From: Elusimicrobiota bacterium
GTDB taxonomy: Bacteria; Elusimicrobiota; Elusimicrobia; FEN-1173
Direction: 5' to 3'
Assembly (NCBI GenBank): GCA_016714745.1
Contig: JADKCG010000014.1
Coordinates: 31,803-95,802, forward strand
DNA: 64,000 bases
Below are positions 1 through 8,600 of the stretch, piece after piece; positions within the stretch are counted from its first letter, which is position 1, and each line of letters starts with the position of its first letter. Position numbers and translations under genes: made by a program. The notes beneath the pieces are model-generated. The model made no database searches, was not told the DNA's origin, and saw only the letters and a program-made list of their open reading frames with translations.

Positions 1-656
1 TCCGGCTGGTCGATGGTTGACCGAGTTTTATCCACATTATAGTAATCCCCGCCCGCTTGCCAAAGAAAAGGCGCGAACCCAATCCAATCCATGGACCCCC
101 AATCCATAAGAAGATTTTGCTTTTTGAGTGCCAACTTCTCCAACAAGGACACCATTTCTTGCCATGTACCAGGCGGGGTGGGGACCAAATCTTTCCGATA
201 GTACATCAACATGAGGCTCATGTCATAGGGAACCCCATAGACGGCCCCGCGGTATTCTGTCGCCTCCCAAATGGAAGGAAATGTCGCCGCTTTTAAAACT
301 TCCAGATCTGCGCCGTATGCTTTTCGAAGATCCGTCATTTGGCCCTTGGAACCGAACTCTGTGCCCCACGTCAGACCCATCGTTCCCACGTCCGGGGTCA
401 CATCGCCCGCCATGGCTGTTAGGTATTTACTGTGCGCTTCCGCCCAAGCCATGGATTCGCAACGAACCTCAACCCCGGACGTTGGCGTAAATTTTTCTTC
501 CGCCAATTTCTGAATAATTTGCGCCTCTTCCTCAGACCCCACATGCCAGACCAAAAGCTTATTTTTCTCTGGTGCGGCAGTCGAAGAACAGCCCACCACA
601 AACCCGGCCAAAAGTGCCAACACAGCCCCACGCACACTTTGCTTTATTTGTCCCAT
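1..656 (-). CDS. sugar ABC transporter substrate-binding lipoprotein, partial (runs off left edge)
   Basis: Seen: an open frame from an ATG at 656 runs without a stop to base 1 (about 218 residues), preceded by a GGTGGAG ribosome-binding site 5 nt upstream. Residues 8-23 form a lipoprotein signal ending in VVGC-SS. The mature part has the layout of family 1 solute-binding proteins (LLVWHVGSEEEAQ, then TPDVGTMGL, then YGVPYDMSLMLMYYRKD). Known: such proteins deliver oligosaccharides to an ABC permease. Inferred: it feeds a transporter encoded beyond the left edge and belongs with the glycosidase genes to its right. The C-terminus is missing only because the window ends. The substrate cannot be told; manno-oligosaccharides are a guess from the GH113-like neighbour. 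Confidence 0.85.
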   Translation of the reverse strand, partial: MGQIKQSVRGAVLALLAGFVVGCSSTAAPEKNKLLVWHVGSEEEAQIIQKLAEEKFTPTSGVEVRCESMAWAEAHSKYLTAMAGDVTPDVGTMGLTWGTEFGSKGQMTDLRKAYGADLEVLKAATFPSIWEATEYRGAVYGVPYDMSLMLMYYRKDLVPTPPGTWQEMVSLLEKLALKKQNLLMDWGSMDWIGFAPFLWQAGGDYYNVDKTRSTIDQP

Positions 657-865
657 TTGATCTCCACCTTTAGTTGTTCTATCAAGATCTCGCTCCTAAA
701 AATCCTGAAGCGGGTTCATTTATGAGGCCATCCGAACCGATGCAGGAATCGTCGCCCATCGGCAAAATCGCCCAATAAACCGTGAAACTACTAATTCCGA
801 GGACTTTAAGAACAGGAACTCTTTAGGATCTAGAAAACGCGTCGTTGCCCGATTTAACGGTCGGG

Positions 866-1711
866 TTAAAATCCCATAGAGACAGACGTGGTCCATTCCG
901 AACCCGATCCCACGTTCCGCCCCTTGTAAATGTTTCCGTAGCCGAGGCTCAGATTGAAGCTCTTTTTGGTCCCCTGGCGAGTAATGAGGCTACTGCCGTC
1001 GGAGGCCACGTTCAAAGAAAAATTCCATTTCGAGAATTCTTGGCCGTCCGGCTGGGACGGAAAATCCCAGGCGTTGGTCAGCAAAACTTTTGCGAAAAAC
1101 CACGAGGCGGGGAAAAATCCGCCCTCCAACGAAGAAAGCAAACTTCGTTTATTCTTGGCCAGTTCCGCATTCCCATAGAAGCGAGACCAACCAACCCCGT
1201 CCGCCGCTTCGGGCATCGGGACAAATGTCTTGCCCACCGAAAGCCGCGCCTCGGGATTCCATTCCCCCGAGCCCAGTTCAGGATCCTGCTGGGTGGAATA
1301 GCCCAGGGGAAATGAGGTCCCAACAATTCCGCTGAAAACAACGGGATTTTCGGTGAACCGCCACTTAAATGCCAAGCTCCCATCCTGAAAACCGGAGTTC
1401 GTCAACTTTGAATAATCGTCCGTATAAACGACTCTCTTGTGTATGACGGACGAAATGAGATTCAAACGGGGGATAAGACCGTATTCCACATAGGCCTTCG
1501 TGGCCACCTCATCGTAGCCCCCCTGGAACGGCTTCGGTTGCTCGTTGCCCGACGCGTTGAACTCCGAATCGTCCCAGTAAAAGCTCGACCCCAGCTCCCC
1601 ATACCAATGGCCCGGGTCCAACGTCCAGGCCCCCGCGTTAACCGAGGGGGACAAACGGCTTAAAAACAAAACGCCGCCCATTCCCAATAAAAACCATTTT
1701 GTTTTCGTCAT
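866..1711 (-). CDS. outer-membrane beta-barrel protein
   Basis: 281 residues with an N-terminal signal peptide (hydrophobic stretch at residues 6-18, cleavage near VNA-GAW). The rest is rich in alternating aromatic/polar strands (WYGELGSSFYW, LSLGYGNIYKG) and ends in phenylalanine (TSVSMGF), the usual beta-barrel assembly signal. It resembles the transporter-like barrels of the 'MetA-pathway' type, but no specific family is certain. Its ATG directly follows the stop codon of the upstream lipoprotein gene (TAAATG), so the two are translated together. Inferred: it may be the outer-membrane pore or a carbohydrate-responsive surface protein of this cluster. A weak 5-bp hairpin follows the stop at 848-865; no convincing terminator is seen. 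Confidence 0.7.
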   Translation of the reverse strand: MTKTKWFLLGMGGVLFLSRLSPSVNAGAWTLDPGHWYGELGSSFYWDDSEFNASGNEQPKPFQGGYDEVATKAYVEYGLIPRLNLISSVIHKRVVYTDDYSKLTNSGFQDGSLAFKWRFTENPVVFSGIVGTSFPLGYSTQQDPELGSGEWNPEARLSVGKTFVPMPEAADGVGWSRFYGNAELAKNKRSLLSSLEGGFFPASWFFAKVLLTNAWDFPSQPDGQEFSKWNFSLNVASDGSSLITRQGTKKSFNLSLGYGNIYKGRNVGSGSEWTTSVSMGF

Positions 1712-2659
1712 TTAGAACTCCACGCTGTCCACATAAAGAGGCCCCTGATACACCGCGACCGAAGAGTCCCCGACACCCACCTTGATCCCAATCAATGCAA
1801 TCTTCGTCGAATCAAATCCCGGTGTTGAGAAGGCGTTGCCTCCCCCCAAAGGGGTGTAGGTCACCTGAAACCAAGCTTCTTGGCTGATCACGGTGAACGG
1901 CCCATATTCGCTTCGCCCGGACGTATCGATCGCGAACAGTTGAACCCCGTTGGGTTGGCTAACATTCCCGACGGCGCCTGTCGACGCATACACCCACGCC
2001 GAAAGGGGACGCAGATCAATGTCGATAAATCCCATCGGAACACCAACGGGCGATTGATTTTTAAACTCGACGAAAGCCTCCCCTTTTGAATAATTCGGGT
2101 GCCCCCCGCGCAAGTCCAAGGTCAAATCAAGGAACCCGGACCTTCCTTGAAAAGTGCCGGCGGTTTGAGAAACGGCGGCGACAGCGCGACTGTCCATATA
2201 CTCTTGGCGCACCCACCCTTGCGCGCTGGAGGCAAATCCATACTGGCCATGGATGGGGGCCGTCACCCCGATCTCCGGTGTTTGAAACGCACGGTCAAAA
2301 CTGTATAAAGTCTCGCCGGCAGAAGAATGATTTTTCACTCTGAAATGATACAGCGTGGAGGGAGAAAGGCCCGTCAGCGTGATGGAATGGTCCAACCGGG
2401 CACTGCCTCCGGTCCCAGCCACAGAACCGTAAAGGCTGTCAAGACCGTAGTGAACCTCACTGGTCATAGACTCGCTCGTGGTCCAATAAACCAGCGCCGT
2501 CGTCCCGGTCACCTGGCCCGCTAACGGGTCCGTGGTCGAAGGCGCCGCCCCCATAAAACGATTGTTCGACTTACAAGCCGATCCAGCGCCCGCCAAAAGA
2601 AAAGCCATTCCCCATACTCGTAAGGAAAGACAACCTGAAAACAATTTTAGTGTCGTCAT
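1712..2659 (-). CDS. secreted lipoprotein with fibronectin type III domain
   Basis: 315 residues. The signal peptide ends in a lipobox (LLAGAGSAC, Cys29). Residues about 40-130 form an FN3-like module of the purple-acid-phosphatase N-terminal type (TTALVYWTTSESMTSEVHYG, then LTGLSPSTLYHFRV). Residues about 140-315 look like a jelly-roll carbohydrate-binding or concanavalin-like domain, ending in GPLYVDSVEF, which resembles the end of the CBM-like protein at 3,130. The start overlaps the preceding gene by 4 nt (ATGA) and the stop abuts the outer-membrane protein gene. Inferred: a surface-anchored glycan-binding protein. No catalytic motif is visible. Confidence 0.65.
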   Translation of the reverse strand: MTTLKLFSGCLSLRVWGMAFLLAGAGSACKSNNRFMGAAPSTTDPLAGQVTGTTALVYWTTSESMTSEVHYGLDSLYGSVAGTGGSARLDHSITLTGLSPSTLYHFRVKNHSSAGETLYSFDRAFQTPEIGVTAPIHGQYGFASSAQGWVRQEYMDSRAVAAVSQTAGTFQGRSGFLDLTLDLRGGHPNYSKGEAFVEFKNQSPVGVPMGFIDIDLRPLSAWVYASTGAVGNVSQPNGVQLFAIDTSGRSEYGPFTVISQEAWFQVTYTPLGGGNAFSTPGFDSTKIALIGIKVGVGDSSVAVYQGPLYVDSVEF

Positions 2660-3093
2660 TGAAATTCCATCCGGTAAGTCAACCGCGCCATTCGACCGTC
2701 ACCCAGGGAAAGGGTCAACCGCGGGGCCGGAGAGCTGGTGTAGGCATCCGCCACGTTGTAGACCCAGATGATCCCGGCCGCGATCATGAGATAATTGGCC
2801 GTGTCCACACGACGCGTATAGCTGGAATAGGAGGCGGTCCCGGCTTGGTAATCGTCATAGGTCCGGCGTGCCGATTGGTAGCTGGCGTAGGCCCCGATCA
2901 AAGCCACGCCTTCAGCGACAGCAATAGACGTTCCCCGGGCGGGGTACCCTTTATACCACTGCCCCCACCCGGGGACGAAGAAAGACCGCTGGGCGGCTTC
3001 CCGGTCCCATGTGGCGAGATCCTCCATGTCCCCCGCAAAAACAGAGGGCACAGAGAACAACGCCACAACAACCGCCATCGCAATGCGTTTCAT
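2656..3093 (-). CDS. small membrane protein, DUF5683-like
   Basis: 145 residues with a signal peptide (MKRIAMAVVVALFSVPSVFAG). A PGWGQWYKG motif near residue 40 is typical of DUF5683-type proteins (usually FxPGxGQxYxGxxxxG). It is followed by two hydrophobic segments at about residues 55-75 and 98-115 around a Tyr/Arg/Ser-rich loop. The function of this family is unknown; it is commonly found with outer-membrane and polysaccharide genes in Bacteroidota-like diderms. The stop overlaps the start of the FN3 lipoprotein gene by 4 nt, showing operon membership. Confidence 0.6.
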   Translation of the reverse strand: MKRIAMAVVVALFSVPSVFAGDMEDLATWDREAAQRSFFVPGWGQWYKGYPARGTSIAVAEGVALIGAYASYQSARRTYDDYQAGTASYSSYTRRVDTANYLMIAAGIIWVYNVADAYTSSPAPRLTLSLGDGRMARLTYRMEFQ

Positions 3094-3129
3094 CCCAAAA
3101 TCTCCAATGAAAGGGCTGATGAAGGTTTC

Positions 3130-3810
3130 TTATTTCGCCGGTGTATTTTCCAATCGGACGTTGTCGATGTATACGGGACCTTCGTAGGATCCTGAGTTAC
3201 AGGAAACACGAACCCCAAGTTTTCTGACATCGCTCACCAAATCGGGCGTGAGTCGGGCTTTCCAGGACGTGCTGTCCGGAAGCACGTTGGCCTGCAGGGT
3301 CGTCCAGGTGCCAGGGGTCAGCTCGATGGGCTGGCGCATTTCTGTCCAGGCCCAGGCATCGCCCACGGTCAAAATAATTTCGGCCTTCATTTTTTTGGGG
3401 GCCTCGGCGGGGATATAAACGTCCACCTTTAACGTCGGGAACGGACTGAAATCCATGTAACTGCCGGACTCCTGTTCGATTTCCACATAGGACCCGCTCC
3501 ACATCTTAGGAGGGAATTTAGACCCCAACTTTAAAGATTTTTTGCCTGAGGACGCCTGGTCTGGGGCAACGACCGCCTGAACAGCGGCATTATCGGATTT
3601 TTCGAAGGCCCAATCGGGAATGCGCCAACCGTCGAGATCCGTCTCGAAATCAAAAAGGACTTTGGCATCTTGTTTTTTGGGCGCTTTCGCGGCTTTAGTC
3701 GGTTTGGCTTTTGCTTCGGAAGCGGCCGGGGCTTTCTCGGCGGAGAACAACGAGGACCCCACCAAGAACACAGGCAACACAAACATCACGGCACGACGAA
3801 TATGCATCAT
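3130..3810 (-). CDS. secreted carbohydrate-binding-module-like protein
   Basis: I place the start at 3810 (226 aa) because AGGAGG lies 5 nt before the tandem ATGATG; the frame itself is open to 3849. Residues 1-25 are a signal peptide, followed by a low-complexity Lys/Ala linker (residues 26-47). The rest is a single beta-sandwich-like domain that begins VLFDFETDLDGWRIPDW and ends GPVYIDNVRLE, the pattern of CBM4/CBM11-like and related glycan-binding modules. No catalytic domain is present. It follows the glycosidase gene by 45 nt. Inferred: a secreted helper that binds polysaccharide for the GH113-like enzyme. Confidence 0.65.
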   Translation of the reverse strand: MMHIRRAVMFVLPVFLVGSSLFSAEKAPAASEAKAKPTKAAKAPKKQDAKVLFDFETDLDGWRIPDWAFEKSDNAAVQAVVAPDQASSGKKSLKLGSKFPPKMWSGSYVEIEQESGSYMDFSPFPTLKVDVYIPAEAPKKMKAEIILTVGDAWAWTEMRQPIELTPGTWTTLQANVLPDSTSWKARLTPDLVSDVRKLGVRVSCNSGSYEGPVYIDNVRLENTPAK

Positions 3811-3855
3811 GGAAACCTCCTTAGTTGTCGGCGCCACAGGGACGCCCAAAATCTT

Positions 3856-5418
3856 TTACGGCGCCACCCGTTCGAACCAGCGGGCCATCACGTCTTCCGC
3901 CAATTTCCCACGGATGGTTAAATCCTCAGACACCGGACGGGTGTTCGTCGGAAAATAATGCCACCAATAAAACCCCTTAAACCAATCCCGCGGTGTCAGC
4001 TCGCTAAACGCCGCCTCAAAACAATCGGCCTGTTGTTGGCGATCTTTGATCTCCGTGGATTCTTTCCATGGCTGTTTTCCAGCCCCTTCCACGCTGGGAT
4101 AGCCCAATTCTGTAAAAAGCACGGGCTTTCCCAGCTTGCTTTTCTCGAGCCAATGCTGAATGTCGTTGGCGTGACCCCGCCATCCTTCCACCAATTGCGG
4201 GAGCGTGGCACGATTCTGGTCCACCAAGGGGAAATAAGCGTCGATGCCGATATAGTCGAGACCATCCCAGAACGTCACATTCTTGTACTCGTCCCAGTTG
4301 GCGCAATATACGATCGGGCCTGAATACACGCCGCGCACCTCGCGGATGAGCTGACGCCAATGGTCGTCTTGTTCCCAGGTGGTCGCGCCTTTCAATTCCA
4401 CTCCGATGGAAAACTCCTCCACATTGTATTTTTGAGCAAAGGCCGCGTACCTCTTGATGAATTTTATGTAACTCGGAAACCAGCCTTTCGCAGGGAAAAA
4501 GTCGCCTCGATAGGTGCCGTCACGAATATCCAGGTGGGGTTTAAGCATCACCTTCAACCCCAGCGCGTGGGCCGAATTGATGGCAGTGGCGAGGGAGTAA
4601 TCGGACGGGGTTTGCCCGCCCAGAGGATTGTCCGGGCCGATCCCGGTGGAGGTGGGGGACTCTTGAAACCAGGTGACGAGAACCGCGATGTGTCCCACGT
4701 GTTTATCCCGAAGATGTTCGAGGGTGCGGTCGGCCGCCGGGGTGGCCAGTTCGGATTCATGCCACGAGGTGAGATTAATGCCCCGTCGTATTTCCGTCAA
4801 TGTGATCGGGCCTGGAGAGGGGAGCGGTTTGGGCGGTTTTAGAACAACGGGAACAGCGCCCGGAGCGGCCTCGCCGGCGCGCCAGGGAAACACTTCGGCC
4901 AAAGGTTTGTCTTCGGGGTTATTTATCTGCAACCCGTACGGTTCGAACTCCCAAATAGACACGCCCCAGTTCGGGTTTGCCCGACGGAGAACTTCCATTT
5001 TAATGAACGACGCCGTGGTCGGGCGAACTTTCACTTTTTCCACCCCGCCCACGCCCTTGTCTTGCCGGAAAACCTGGGTCCATTGACGTCCGTCTTCAGA
5101 CGAGTACAGCTGATAAGACTCCGCGTAAGCGCGTTCCCATCGGATAATGATTTCTGAAACCACCCGGGGCGCGCCGAACCCCACCTGAATCCATTGGCCG
5201 TCTTTCGCGTCGGAGGCCCAGCGGGTTTTCAAATTTCCGTCGATGAGCGCTTGGGGATTGGGATCCGGCGCCCAGGTCGGCGTCATATCAAAGGAAGAGA
5301 CTTTGGCCGTGGCCACTTTGAGGTACACCGTCGGCGCCGCCGCCCGCGAAACAACCGCGACCGCCAACAATGAAACAGCGAGGGCCATCCGACTTAAAAT
5401 GCGAATCCCAGATGTCAT
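3856..5418 (-). CDS. secreted glycoside hydrolase, GH113-like, with N-terminal F5/8C domain
   Basis: 520 residues with a signal peptide (residues 1-27). Residues about 35-165 are an F5/8 type C (discoidin, CBM32-like) module: ALIDGNLKTRWASD, WIQVGFGAPRVVSEIIIRWE, SFIKMEVLRR. Residues about 210-520 are a TIM barrel starting RRGINLTSWHESE, with EEFSIGVELKG (probable acid/base Glu near 339) and VLFTELGYPS (probable nucleophile Glu near 437). That pair is characteristic of GH113 beta-mannanases/mannosidases and relatives. Inferred: exported or periplasmic attack on mannan or a related beta-glycan. A TTGACA promoter lies upstream and GGAG precedes the start. A closely related clan GH-A family cannot be ruled out. 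Confidence 0.75.
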   Translation of the reverse strand: MTSGIRILSRMALAVSLLAVAVVSRAAAPTVYLKVATAKVSSFDMTPTWAPDPNPQALIDGNLKTRWASDAKDGQWIQVGFGAPRVVSEIIIRWERAYAESYQLYSSEDGRQWTQVFRQDKGVGGVEKVKVRPTTASFIKMEVLRRANPNWGVSIWEFEPYGLQINNPEDKPLAEVFPWRAGEAAPGAVPVVLKPPKPLPSPGPITLTEIRRGINLTSWHESELATPAADRTLEHLRDKHVGHIAVLVTWFQESPTSTGIGPDNPLGGQTPSDYSLATAINSAHALGLKVMLKPHLDIRDGTYRGDFFPAKGWFPSYIKFIKRYAAFAQKYNVEEFSIGVELKGATTWEQDDHWRQLIREVRGVYSGPIVYCANWDEYKNVTFWDGLDYIGIDAYFPLVDQNRATLPQLVEGWRGHANDIQHWLEKSKLGKPVLFTELGYPSVEGAGKQPWKESTEIKDRQQQADCFEAAFSELTPRDWFKGFYWWHYFPTNTRPVSEDLTIRGKLAEDVMARWFERVAP

Positions 5419-5490
5419 GGTGAATACTCCGTTGATGTCGTTCCCCTCGAAAAGAAAGAAAGGGGGGCAAACCGCGTAGCCTACCCCCTA

Positions 5491-5519
5491 ATCAAATGAA
5501 ATAACGCCCCATCTGTCAA
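5491..5519 (-). promoter_or_regulatory. sigma70-type promoter for the glycosidase cluster
   Basis: On the minus strand TTGACA (5519-5514) is followed after exactly 17 nt by TTTGAT (5496-5491), a perfect -35 and a 4/6 -10 hexamer. The predicted transcript would have a leader of roughly 65 nt before the glycosidase ATG at 5418. Found by eye only. Confidence 0.5.
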
Positions 5520-5548
5520 GAAGGGCACCCGTTCCTGAATTCAACGTA

Positions 5549-5567
5549 GCATGGACTTCCAGCCCAT
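5549..5567. repeat. short dispersed hairpin, copy 1
   Basis: A 19-bp near-palindrome reading CATGGGCTGGAAGTCCATG on the minus strand. A second copy, one base different, is at 53,728-53,746. It lies between the giant gene's stop and the glycosidase promoter and could act as an intergenic REP-like hairpin. Confidence 0.4.
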
Positions 5568-5640
5568 GTGGTTCGAAACAGGCCAGCCACTCCCCCATCA
5601 GACTTTCAAGGCGACACACGCCCCCCCCCACGAATGCCCC

Positions 5641-5663
5641 AAAGGACCGGGAGAGGGCCCGGT
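5641..5663 (-). terminator. possible weak terminator after the giant gene
   Basis: On the minus strand ACCGGG-CCCTCT-CCCGGT forms a 6-bp stem (5663-5646), followed by CCTTT. The stop of the giant gene is 8 nt upstream. The U-tract is short, so this is a weak candidate. Confidence 0.3.
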
Positions 5664-5670
5664 TTCCGAA

Positions 5671-8600
5671 TTATGCCTGCGCCTTAAGGTAACGCTCGAC
5701 TTTATCGTTGTATTGATCAAGATCCAATGGTTTGATTTGACCGAGATGGATCAAGATGACTTGAATAATGTTTCGGAATTCTCCGAGGTCGAGATTCGCC
5801 GGTTCGTTGGTGTAAACTTTAGGAGCCATCTGAAGGTACCAGAAATGCGCCTTCAGTGCCCCCCACCCGTAAACGGTCTTCCCGACATGCTTCAAAATTT
5901 CGGGAACATCCACCAAGGTCCCATCAACGTTGTGTATTCCGGGGATTTCACTACCCAGAATTAGCACGCGATTTTCAGTTGATACGCCCTCATTGCTTAA
6001 GAATGCTTTAATCTGATCGCTGGTTAATGTTCCATCAAACGCCGCAATGGCTATTGGTGTCTTATTGTCACCCAACGTGTCATTTATTTCATTGATGAGA
6101 GATTTTGACTTGTCAATTGTCAGCTGATCCGTCCCAGGTTGCCACATGACCCCATCAGGTCCCATGACCAACGGAAGGACAGGGATTGCGACCTCCGCGC
6201 GATTGATGAGCAAGAACATCCCAGCGAATAACGTGGCGATGGCCTTTTCTATCCGATTGTATAACCCCAGCAAAGTCAGAGGTTTCTTAATCGAGACAAC
6301 TTCCAACTGTGGCTTCCCTTGAGTATCTTTTGGCACTTCCCTACTAGAAGCAATGCGCTCCATCGTCCGGTGAGCGTTGTAGGTGCGGTCAATCACGTCT
6401 TGCGCCTGGTCAATGTTCAACCCCAGCCAGAACCCCAAGCGAGCCAGATCCTGCATTTCCTGGTGCATGGCAGCGTCATTAATTTCCTTGCCTGTCTTAT
6501 ACGACTTCCCGTTGGCATGGGCCGCCGCCGCTTCCGCCAATACCGCCGCCAAGATTGATTCAGCTCTTTCTCGATAATTTAAAATCTGAGCAATCCCCGC
6601 TTGTTGTTCAGCAGGCGTCGCATACCCCAACCAAGCGATCATCTGTCGAGCAGGCATTGCGATCCATCCTTCAGGAAGTTCAACTGCCTTCCCTTCTGCG
6701 GGAACATTTAGAAGCGAAACCATCAAGCCCGAGAGAGAAACGGAAGCAATGGGTTCGCTCGTGACCTGCGTTGTGAGCGCAAAAGAAAGGACTTTCACTG
6801 CCGGAACAACATTCTGAGTGTCCGACACAGAGGCCGCTTTGGTTCTGGGGGCAAATTTTTGGGCAAGACTCTTGCGGTATTGAGCAATAGCACCTTGCGC
6901 GTCGGCCACAGACACTTCCCTTCCTCGCATCTGTTTTGCCTTTTCTGCGAAGGAATTTGGGTTGTCGAATTTTGCGGACAGATAATTTTCATCCTTCCCC
7001 ACATCCACGGCCATATCCGCTTTCCATTGTTCAAACCCTTGATCCAAACGGGAGGGATCTTTCGGTATTGAGGTTTGGGTATAATTTTCTTGAACCGAGA
7101 TGGGTTCGCCCACCCCAGCCAACACACCATGGGCATAGGATTTCGGGCCCATCGTTAACTCGGCCACGGTGCTGTCGAAAACAACCGCCCCAACCGCAAT
7201 GGTCGCCTTCCCGACCTGACTGTTCACGAGAACAGCGCCCTCCACGCGAACAGCCGCGTGGATAACGGAATCAATGATGACGGAGTTTCTGACAGTGCCG
7301 TCTTTAGGATACTGACTGTTCCCAACAACAATGTTTCCCCATTGGTCCGGCTGAACATCGTCGATCATCGCCAGACGGCGGGCAAAATCCCCATTAGGGG
7401 ATTCCCGGTCGTTCACAACCGAAACGGAGTCCCGCGCCTTCGCCAATTGCCCAATATCTCCCCAATAGGGGGATTGGCCCATGTTCAAAACACGGAGATC
7501 TAAGTCGGCGGTGGCATCGCGGCCACGCGAGACATTCACCGCTTCCTTTAACCGCTGAACCTTCGCATAATAAGCATCGGCCAATTCAGTGTTGTTTTCA
7601 ACATTCTTTTTGTCAAACACAATTGTTTTGCTTTTGACGTCATTGTCCCACAGATCCTTTGGCATTGTGAGGGCTGCGAACAAGAATCCATCGACGTCCA
7701 TTTTCTGGGTTGCATCAGCAATTTCGTTGCTATATACTGTGTCAGCGGCCTCGATGAGTGCGTAAGAAAATGCTGGGCTTCCCATATGCGTTAAAAGTTC
7801 AATGGATCCAGGTTCCCGACCCGCCTCAAGGCTTTTCTTTAAGGCAATGAGCTGTTCTAAAGGCCGGCGACGAAGATCCAAAAGAAGGCGGTTCGTCGTT
7901 TTGTCAATGACCAACCATTCTTTATTCTGTGCCAAATCATCCAATTGGGCCAACACAGGGTCATCAAATTCCCCGTTGGAATTGCGCTGATTATTCGCCA
8001 ACCTATCTTCAATGTCGGACGGCATGACGGTCGCTTGGCCAACACGAATGGCGTCTGTCTGTGAGAGGTCTTCGTTGAATGAAGACATTAACCGCGAAGC
8101 AATCTGTGGCTCGTCCCCCCACTTCCACGCGATTCCGCGAAACCCAAGAGCTTCGAGCCGACTCGTGACAAGCGTCCAACTGAAGATCGACGCGGCCGCG
8201 GCCGAGAGCCACGGGCCGTTTTTAACCGCCCGTATCAGCATCGGGATGAACGGCTTAATCCCAAACGCCCATTGGGTGAGCGGGCTCATGCGGGTACCTT
8301 TCCCTGGCATCATGATCCCCGCAGACACATGATCCCTATCCAACCCCTGGCCATCGTGTTGATCTTTCCACTGACGGATGGCGGCCAACAATCCAAAGAA
8401 CTGCCCCCGTGACGGTTCTTCTTCGAAGGGCATGACCGTTGTTTTACCATCACTCCGAAAAAGCTGCCCTTTTTGACCGGAGAGAGCCTTGCCCACGAAT
8501 TCCCCATCGCCCCCATTTACAATAGCGATCACATTCACCGGGCCCTTGTTTTCTCTAGCAATTTCACGTAATCCTTTTAAATGACTAATCCTATTTTCGG

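Noticed and set aside
848..865. Terminator after the outer-membrane protein gene
   Set aside because: Only a 5-bp stem with an 8-nt loop and no U-tract; too weak to list.
845..1315. Plus-strand frame of 156 codons opposite the outer-membrane protein gene
   Set aside because: Antisense shadow of a gene with signal peptide and terminal Phe; composition shows no domain. Many similar long plus-strand frames across the window were rejected for the same reason.
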